From assembly GCA_030832235.1 (NCBI GenBank), contig JAURJO010000337.1, forward strand, positions 1-7,635: 7,635 bases of DNA, read 5' to 3'. This document shows positions 1 to 3,931 of this stretch, one piece after another. Under the pieces are notes generated by a model. That model was given only the letters and a program-made list of their open reading frames with translations. It ran no database searches and had not been told where the DNA came from. The DNA comes from Verrucomicrobiota bacterium. GTDB lineage: Bacteria; Verrucomicrobiota; Verrucomicrobiia; Opitutales; Opitutaceae. A program made the position numbers and the translations under genes. Each line of letters starts with the position of its first letter. Within the stretch, counting starts at the first letter, position 1.

Positions 1-12
1 CATTTTTCCCCC

Positions 13-696
13 ATGAAGCCGAATTTGCCGCGCCTCGCCGCTCGGCTTGGGGTGCTGCTCACTGTCGCATTTGCACCCTGCGCCGGCGCGGCCTCGAGCC
101 GCACGGTGATTGGAACCGAGCTGATCGACGGCGTGCCTTGCTCGGGTAAGGTGGAGTTTCACGAAGCCGGCGGCCTCAAGCGGGCGAAGCTCGCCCGTGA
201 GCATGAGATCGTGGGCAACGTGCTGCCGGCCGGTACACGGGTTTCGTTCCACGAGGATGGCCGCTTGCGCGAATGTCACTTGGACACCGCAGGGGCGGTG
301 CTCTCAGGCCGGCCATTGCCCAGGGGCACGCAGGTCGTTTTCGACGGCAGCGGTCGCATGCGGAATTGCCTGCTGCCGGAAAACACGGTGATCGAGGGGC
401 ATTTGTGCCTCGGCAAGGGTACCAACTGGTCGACGGGGTTTTACCCCAACGGACAGCTGCGCCTCGCATGGCTGGCGCGCGATGAGGACATCCAGGGTGT
501 GCCGTGCATGTCGGCGGGAGGCGTCCTGCGTGCGATCGCCAAGGCGCTCGTCGGCCGGAACCAAGGCGGCGTTTTCTTCCACGAGAACGGCAATCTCTCC
601 AGCGCGCTCGTCGCGCGGGACTGCGTGGTGCAGGGCCGCGCGTTCAGACGCGGCGAGCTCATCCGTCTCGACCGCGACGGCAACGTGCAGCCCTGA
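13..696 (+). CDS. Secreted protein of ~30-residue tandem repeats, function unknown
   Basis: A 227-residue protein. Residues 1-26 look like a Sec signal peptide: basic start, hydrophobic core LGVLLTVAFAP, probable cleavage after AGA. There is no lipobox, so the mature protein is probably periplasmic or outside the cell. The rest is a degenerate repeat, F-[HYD]-x-x-G-x-L, then L-A-x-D/E, then I-x-G, then G-T. The aromatic anchors are F49, F79, F110, F143, F189 and the degenerate L219. Spacing is 30-33 residues except between units 4 and 5 (46), where about 15 extra residues (roughly 166-182) are inserted. The pattern 'FYPNGQL' recalls MORN_2/YwqK-type repeats, but the second half of each unit (LAxDxxIxG) is different. 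ATG at 13 is chosen because the signal peptide follows directly. No Shine-Dalgarno is visible, and the frame stays open to the window edge, so an upstream start is not excluded. Neither substrate nor partner can be inferred. Confidence 0.8.
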   Translation: MKPNLPRLAARLGVLLTVAFAPCAGAASSRTVIGTELIDGVPCSGKVEFHEAGGLKRAKLAREHEIVGNVLPAGTRVSFHEDGRLRECHLDTAGAVLSGRPLPRGTQVVFDGSGRMRNCLLPENTVIEGHLCLGKGTNWSTGFYPNGQLRLAWLARDEDIQGVPCMSAGGVLRAIAKALVGRNQGGVFFHENGNLSSALVARDCVVQGRAFRRGELIRLDRDGNVQP

Positions 697-734
697 GGGG
701 CTCAGCAGGGTTTTCCGCCCGTAGCGGAGGGAAT

Positions 735-761
735 CACGAAACGCACGAATGGCACAACCGA
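735..761. repeat. Period-9 degenerate array (CACGAA type)
   Basis: Three 9-base units start at 735, 744 and 753: CACGAAACG, CACGAATGG and CACAACCGA. The first six bases are identical in the first two units and the third keeps CACnAn. The exact 9-base spacing, with variable bases at the end of each unit, matches the other arrays in this spacer. Confidence 0.6.
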
Positions 762-776
762 GCCTGATGGGGACCA

Positions 777-803
777 TGGAAGACCCGGAAAACGCGGAAG
801 ATC
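777..803. repeat. Period-9 degenerate array (CGGAA type)
   Basis: Three 9-base units start at 777, 786 and 795: TGGAAGACC, CGGAAAACG and CGGAAGATC. A fourth, weaker unit, CAGACGCTC, continues to 812. GGAA is constant in the three good units and the spacing is exact. It has the same architecture as the arrays at 735 and 1275 but a different core word. Confidence 0.6.
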
Positions 804-829
804 CAGACGCTCGCCGCCTCCGGGCTTGG

Positions 830-858
830 TGTAGCCGCGGCCGCCCGCCGCGGACCAT
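830..858 (+). repeat. TGTAGCCG dyad repeat, copy A
   Basis: This copy starts TGTAGCCGCGG, continues with CCGCCCG, and ends CCGCGGACCAT. CCGCGG at 835-840 and CCGCGG at 848-853 can pair as a 6-bp hairpin over a 7-base loop. It aligns with copy B at 1198-1225, which begins TGTAGCCGGGG and also ends CGGACCAT. That shared start and end, 370 bases apart in the same orientation, marks them as two copies of one dispersed element. Confidence 0.6.
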
Positions 859-894
859 GTCGTGGGGCTTACAGCCGGAGGCTTTTCCGCAGGT

Positions 895-929
895 GGCGGA
901 TTTTTCACCACGGATTTACCAGCGCGGCT
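895..929. repeat. Degenerate CACGGAT words at 14-base spacing
   Basis: The words GGCGGAT (895-901), CACGGAT (909-915) and CGCGGCT (923-929) lie exactly 14 bases apart. CACGGAT resembles the core CGCGGAT of the array at 1275, so this may be a decayed relative of it. Three short words are weak evidence, and the 14-base spacing could be chance. Confidence 0.3.
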
Positions 930-1003
930 CCGCCGCAACCGAAGTGTCGTTCGGGCTACGCTGCGTTGGGAGGGGCGAGTGACCCTGCTTCGTCCAGGCT
1001 TCC

Positions 1004-1027
1004 TCCTCCGCGGAAGGCTTCGGAGGA
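1004..1027. repeat. Hairpin: 7-bp inverted repeat in spacer
   Basis: TCCTCCG (1004-1010) and CGGAGGA (1021-1027) are perfect inverted repeats around the 10-base loop CGGAAGGCTT. No T-run follows, so it is not a typical intrinsic terminator. The 'GAAGGCTTCGGAGGAC' wording resembles dispersed noncoding repeats that I associate with large, GC-rich environmental genomes; that resemblance is from memory. Confidence 0.45.
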
Positions 1028-1040
1028 CACGTCGCAGGGC

Positions 1041-1060
1041 ACGGAGTGAGACGGAGTGGG
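1041..1060. repeat. 10-base direct repeat (ACGGAGTG)
   Basis: ACGGAGTG occurs at 1041-1048 and 1051-1058, a perfect 8-base direct repeat with a 10-base period (ACGGAGTGAG then ACGGAGTGGG). Purine-rich, looser units follow to about 1080. It is a relative in style, though not in exact period, of the 9-base arrays in the same spacer. Confidence 0.5.
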
Positions 1061-1120
1061 GGAAGCGGCGGAAGGAGTTTCCGGAGATCCGAGGGGGCCC
1101 GCCTGCGCTGAGCCTACGGC

Positions 1121-1142
1121 GGGTAAACGCCCTCGGCTACAT
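1121..1142 (-). repeat. TGTAGCCG dyad repeat, copy C (inverted)
   Basis: Read on the minus strand this is ATGTAGCCGAGGG, then CGTTTA, then CCC. GGG and CCC flank a short loop, and the sequence continues into CGCCGTAGGC, which can extend the dyad. Its first nine bases, ATGTAGCCG, are the exact inverse of CGGCTACAT at 1134-1142 and match copy B at 1197-1205. The two copies point away from each other across a 54-base centre (1143-1196), the arrangement of a REPIN. Confidence 0.5.
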
Positions 1143-1196
1143 CGCACGCGTTTCTTCACGAATGTTCGTACAGCTTTTCCGGATGAAAGACGTCCC

Positions 1197-1225
1197 ATGT
1201 AGCCGGGGTCGCGGACCCGGACCAT
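1197..1225 (+). repeat. TGTAGCCG dyad repeat, copy B
   Basis: It starts ATGTAGCCGGGG and ends CGGACCAT. The core GGGTC-GCG-GACCC (1206-1218) is a 5-bp perfect inverted repeat with a 3-base loop. The start and end match copy A (830-858); the first nine bases match inverted copy C. No T-tract follows, so I do not call it a terminator. Confidence 0.55.
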
Positions 1226-1274
1226 TCTGCTCATCGGACGGCCGAAGACTGCTCTCAAGGCAGCAAACCTGAGC

Positions 1275-1301
1275 CGCAGTTTTCCCAGATGGCGCGGATG
1301 A
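1275..1301. repeat. Period-9 degenerate array (CnCAGAT/CGCGGAT type)
   Basis: Three 9-base units start at 1275, 1284 and 1293: CGCAGTTTT, CCCAGATGG and CGCGGATGA. The shared form is C-n-C-R-G-A/T-T. On the minus strand the array can be read as plausible peptide, but it lacks a start and any gene context. I take it as a repeat array rather than a gene remnant. Confidence 0.55.
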
Positions 1302-1457
1302 AGGCGACGTTGGCGTGACCGACGAGAAGCGTTCCGGAGGAACCTGACTCCGAGGTGGGGTGGCGTGGATTACGAGGGGCCGAATCCGCATAACCCGAAG
1401 CCTGACCCCGAGTACCTGAATACCAGAATCTCCCCGGCTCCCCGATCCGTCTCCTGC

Positions 1458-2615
1458 TTACGCCGCGAGGCGCAGGATCTCCTCGACCTTGGCGGGCGTG
1501 ATCGCGCCCCGCTCGCCGAGTTGCACCATGCCGCGGGCCTTTAGGCGACGTGCCACCTCGGCCGCGGTCTCCACCTTCACGCCGTAGTCGGACAGGCGCG
1601 TGCGGATGCCCAATGATTCGTAGAAGGAGCGCGTCCGCGCGATCGCGCCCTCGATGCGGGCATCCTCGGAGCCGCCGTGCAGGTCCCACACGCGGGCCGC
1701 GTACTGGAGCAGCTTGGCGCGCTTGGCCTCGCGTTCGACGGTAAGCAGGCTGGGCAGCACGATCGCCAGCGTGCGTGCGTGATCGATGTCGTGCAGCGCG
1801 GTGAGCTCATGGCCGATCATGTGCGTGGCCCAGTCCTGCGGAACGCCGGCGCCGATCGCGCCATTGAGCGCCCAGGTGGCGGCCCAGACCAAGTTGGCGC
1901 GTGAGTCGTAGTCCCTCGGCTGCGCGAGGGTGCGCGGACCCTCCTCGATCAGGATGCGCAGGATCGCTTCGGCAAAGCGGTCCTGCACCGCCGCGCCGAC
2001 GGGGAAGGTCATGTACTGCTCCATCACGTGGCAGAACGCGTCGCCGATGCCGTTGGCGACCTGGCGGGCGGGCAGGGAGAAGGTTGTTTCCGGATCGAGG
2101 ATCGAGAAACGCGGAAAGACCGCCGGGTGGATGAACGCGAGCTTCTCGCGCAATGCGCGGCGGCTGATGACCGCGGCGGCGTTGGCCTCCGAGCCGGTGG
2201 CCGGCAGCGTGAGCACGGCGCCGATCGGGAGGGCGCTCTTCACGTGGGCGCCGAAGGTGGTGAGGATTTCCCACGGATCGCCGGAGTAGGGCACGGCGGC
2301 GGCGACGAACTTCGCGCCGTCGAGAACCGAGCCGCCGCCGATGGGAAGGATCCACTCGAGCTTCTCGCGGCGCACGATCTCCACCGCCTTCATCAGCGTG
2401 TCGAAGTCGGGATTCGCCTCCACGCCCCAATGCTCCACGACGACCCGCTTTCCCAGCGCGCGGCGCGCCTGGTCGTGCACGCCGTTCGCGCGGATGCTGC
2501 CGCCGCCGGCGAGCAACAGGCAGCGGGCGTCGGCGGGCAGTTCCCGGTCGAGGGCGGCGATCTGGCCGCGGCCGAAATGCAGGCGGGTCGGGTTGTGGAA
2601 GGTGAAATTCTCCAT
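1458..2615 (-). CDS. yqhD: YqhD-type NADPH-dependent alcohol dehydrogenase / aldehyde reductase
   Basis: A 385-residue cytoplasmic enzyme of the iron-containing (group III) alcohol dehydrogenase family. It is close in length and alignment to E. coli YqhD (387 aa), which reduces many short-chain and toxic aldehydes with NADPH. Visible landmarks: N-terminal 'NPTRLHFG'; GGGS at 37-40 and 'PIGGGSVLDGAKF' from 91 (nucleotide binding); 'TLPATGSEANA' from 136; then the metal site. The metal ligands D192, H196, H265 and H279 sit exactly two residues before YqhD's D194, H198, H267 and H281, so the enzyme looks intact. Further support is 'GVPQDWATHMIGHELTALH' and 'RAKLLQYAARVWDL'. The start at 2615 is chosen because MENFTFHNPTR matches the family N-terminus; the frame extends upstream but that part is not family-like. 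No clear Shine-Dalgarno is seen. It is divergent from psd. A role in aldehyde detoxification is inferred from the family, and the metal (Zn or Fe) cannot be read from sequence. Confidence 0.92.
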   Translation of the reverse strand: MENFTFHNPTRLHFGRGQIAALDRELPADARCLLLAGGGSIRANGVHDQARRALGKRVVVEHWGVEANPDFDTLMKAVEIVRREKLEWILPIGGGSVLDGAKFVAAAVPYSGDPWEILTTFGAHVKSALPIGAVLTLPATGSEANAAAVISRRALREKLAFIHPAVFPRFSILDPETTFSLPARQVANGIGDAFCHVMEQYMTFPVGAAVQDRFAEAILRILIEEGPRTLAQPRDYDSRANLVWAATWALNGAIGAGVPQDWATHMIGHELTALHDIDHARTLAIVLPSLLTVEREAKRAKLLQYAARVWDLHGGSEDARIEGAIARTRSFYESLGIRTRLSDYGVKVETAAEVARRLKARGMVQLGERGAITPAKVEEILRLAA

Positions 2616-2700
2616 GCCTGCAACGTGCACGCCGGCAGGTTCCCGGCAAGCAGGTCGATTTCTGCTTTGCGCCGCCGCCGCCCCGGCGGATGTTGGCCGC
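2616..2700. promoter_or_regulatory. Divergent promoter region between yqhD and psd
   Basis: Both genes start outward from these 85 bases, so both promoters should lie here or reach into the coding ends. I could not pick convincing -35/-10 boxes on either strand. A perfect 6-bp dyad, CCGCCG-CCC-CGGCGG (2675-2689), lies 11 bases before the psd start. It could shape the psd leader or be a binding site. Neither gene has a canonical ribosome site. Confidence 0.45.
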
Positions 2701-3606
2701 ATGAGCGCCGCGCCCATCGAGTATTTCAACCGCCGCACCGGACGCATCGAAACCGAGCAGGTTTTCGGCGAGGGCTGGCTGCGCTTCGCCTATGGGAATC
2801 CGGTCGGCCGGCTCTCCGTGTGGCTGATCGCACGGCGGGCGATCTTCTCGCAGTGGTTCGGGCGCCGGATGAGCAAACCCGGGAGCGCGCTCCGCGTGGT
2901 GCCTTTCATCACCCAGTACAACCTCGACGTCGACGAGTTCGCGAAGTCGCCCTTCGACTACAAGACGTTCAACGATTTCTTCTATCGCGCGTTGAAACCC
3001 GGCGCCCGCCCGATTTCCGGCGGAGATGACGTCGCGGTGCTGCCGGCCGACGGACGCCACCTCGTTTTTCCGGACGTGGAGGCCGCGGAGGGGTTTTACG
3101 TGAAGGGCGCGAAGTTCACCGTGCGGGAACTGTTCGACGACGACGAGCTCGCTTCGCGTTTCGCGGGCGGCGCCATGGTGATCTCGCGCCTGTGCCCGGT
3201 GGATTACCATCGCTTCCATTTCCCGGTGGCGGGCACGCCCCGCGAGTCGCGGCTGGTGCAGGGTTGGCTCTACTCGGTGAGCCCGATCGCGCTTCGCCGC
3301 CGCATCCGTTATCTGGTGGAAAACAAGCGTGAGGTCACCGTGGTCGATGGTTCGCCGTTCGGCCCGGTCGCAATGATCGAGGTCGGCGCCACCAACGTCG
3401 GCAGCATCCGGCAGAGCTTCGTGCCCGGCCGCCCGGTGGCCAAGGGAGACGAAAAGGGGCTCTTCGCCTTCGGGGGATCCTGCGTGATCACGTTGTTCAC
3501 CCGCGGCTCGATCCGTTTCGACGACGATCTGGTCGCGCAGAGCCGCGAGCAGCGCGAGACCTACGCGCGCATGGGCGAACGTCTCGGCGTTCGCCTGGCC
3601 GGCTGA
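2701..3606 (+). CDS. psd: Phosphatidylserine decarboxylase (Psd), GGSC variant
   Basis: A 301-residue proenzyme. Psd decarboxylates phosphatidylserine to phosphatidylethanolamine at the membrane, using a pyruvoyl group made by self-cleavage. The N-terminus 'YFNRRTGRIETEQVFGEGWLRF' region is typical of the longer Psd form found in clostridia, chlamydiae and Verrucomicrobia. Key residues: D117 in 'PADGRH', and H170 and H173 in 'CPVDYHRFHFP', matching the Asp and His of the self-processing triad. The cleavage site is F-G-G-S at 257-260, so the chains would be ~259 (beta) and ~42 (alpha) residues, with S260 becoming the pyruvoyl. The residue after the serine is Cys261, where LGST/GGST normally has Thr. 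'ATNVGSI' (230-236) is also typical. ATG at 2701 is chosen by the family N-terminus; the frame runs further upstream antisense to yqhD, which is not coding. No pssA neighbour is in the window. Confidence 0.93.
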   Translation: MSAAPIEYFNRRTGRIETEQVFGEGWLRFAYGNPVGRLSVWLIARRAIFSQWFGRRMSKPGSALRVVPFITQYNLDVDEFAKSPFDYKTFNDFFYRALKPGARPISGGDDVAVLPADGRHLVFPDVEAAEGFYVKGAKFTVRELFDDDELASRFAGGAMVISRLCPVDYHRFHFPVAGTPRESRLVQGWLYSVSPIALRRRIRYLVENKREVTVVDGSPFGPVAMIEVGATNVGSIRQSFVPGRPVAKGDEKGLFAFGGSCVITLFTRGSIRFDDDLVAQSREQRETYARMGERLGVRLAG

Positions 3607-3630
3607 TTCAACTCGGCGCTTGCCGCGCTC

Positions 3631-3658
3631 CGCCGCGAACGCGAACGTCGCGGCGTTT
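3631..3658 (+). terminator. Possible intrinsic terminator after psd
   Basis: CGCCGCGA (3631-3638) and TCGCGGCG (3648-3655) form a perfect 8-bp, very GC-rich stem with a 9-base loop, followed by TTTA. The T-tract is short, so termination would be weak or need help from Rho. It lies 24 bases after the psd stop and just before tRNA-Leu. Confidence 0.45.
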
Positions 3659-3663
3659 ACCCC

Positions 3664-3747
3664 GCCCGGGTGGTGGAATGGCAGACACGACGGTCTTAGA
3701 AGCCGTTGCCGTAAGGCGTGCAGGTTCAAGTCCTGTCTCGGGCACCA
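3664..3747 (+). tRNA. tRNA-Leu (anticodon UAG)
   Basis: An 84-base class II tRNA with encoded CCA (3745-3747). The acceptor stem is GCCCGGG (3664-3670) with CTCGGGC (3737-3743), including one G-U pair, and the discriminator is A3744. The D-arm is GTG...CAC with GG in the loop. The anticodon stem is ACGGT/GCCGT with loop CTTAGAA, putting UAG at 3697-3699, which reads CUN leucine codons, chiefly CUA/CUG. A long variable arm (GCC-GTAA-GGC) is characteristic of Leu/Ser/Tyr, and the T-arm is GCAGG-TTCAAGT-CCTGT. A leucine-type discriminator A and the TGGTGGAAT D-region support Leu. No partial 3' copy marking an integrated element was found downstream beyond an 8-base coincidence. Confidence 0.96.
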
Positions 3748-3931
3748 ATTTCGTCGTTGATGCCAAGGTGCGTCGGCTAATTGCCGGCTTTAACCCGTCT
3801 GATAACGCCCGGTTCCGGAAACTCTTCGGGAGCGTTTGCCCTGCGGATTTGTTCAAGTGTCAGACCCTCGGTGTCGGGCGGCCTCGCGTCGTTTCGACAG
3901 CGAACCAGAACCAAACCAAACCTACCAAGAT
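3748..3931 (+). promoter_or_regulatory. Leader of the TonB receptor gene, SD-less and A/C-rich
   Basis: These 184 bases separate tRNA-Leu from the receptor gene and should hold its promoter. I could not identify firm -35/-10 boxes: the nearest pair, TTGCCG (3781) and GATAAC (3801), has only a 14-base spacer. The last ~30 bases (3901-3931) are runs of ACCA/AACC with almost no G and no GGAGG, so the ribosome site is an unstructured A/C-rich leader rather than Shine-Dalgarno. An open reading frame extends back to a TTG at 3836, but that part has no signal peptide. Confidence 0.4.
3772..3791 (+). terminator. Weak candidate terminator after tRNA-Leu
   Basis: GTCGGC (3772-3777) pairs with GCCGGC (3783-3788), including one G-U pair, over loop TAATT, followed by TTTAAC. 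The stem is short and the T-run only three, so this is a tentative call based mainly on its place 24 bases after the tRNA. Confidence 0.3.

Larger units (their letters stand above)
697..1457. other. Gene-free spacer made of degenerate repeat families
   Basis: This is 760 bases with no reading frame that looks like a protein. Candidate frames here give Arg/Ser/Pro-rich translations without signal, domain or ribosome site. The DNA instead holds several short-period arrays, hairpins and dispersed dyads, listed individually below. It lies downstream of both flanking genes (13-696 runs in from the left, yqhD from the right on the minus strand), so it is a convergent spacer where promoters are not expected. 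No strong intrinsic terminator for yqhD was found just below 1458. I read it as accumulated intergenic repeat sequence. Confidence 0.75.

Noticed and set aside
304..858. A 184-codon minus-strand frame overlapping the first gene
   Set aside because: It is antisense to the signal-peptide-bearing repeat protein and extends into the repeat spacer, with no recognisable domain.
862..1272. A 136-codon plus-strand open frame in the repeat spacer
   Set aside because: It crosses several repeat arrays and hairpins and gives an Arg-rich translation with no start signal. It is best explained as repeats that happen to stay open.
1255..1400. A possible gene remnant on the minus strand reading 'LLVGHANVAFIRAIWENCG'
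   Set aside because: The peptide looks plausible, but most of it is the translation of the 9-base array at 1275-1301. It has no start, and its upstream part is a shadow of yqhD.
1807..3729. A 640-codon open frame on the minus strand across psd and yqhD
   Set aside because: It runs antisense to psd and out of frame through yqhD, both firmly identified. The translation is Arg/His-rich and domain-free.
3781..3806. TTGCCG/GATAAC as a sigma-70 promoter for the receptor
   Set aside because: The spacer is only 14 bases and both boxes match poorly, so it was not listed as a promoter.
3851..3858. GTTCAAGT, identical to 3724-3731 in the tRNA T-arm: possible attachment-site remnant
   Set aside because: Only 8 bases match and the following sequence diverges. 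There is no integrase and no island boundary between the copies.
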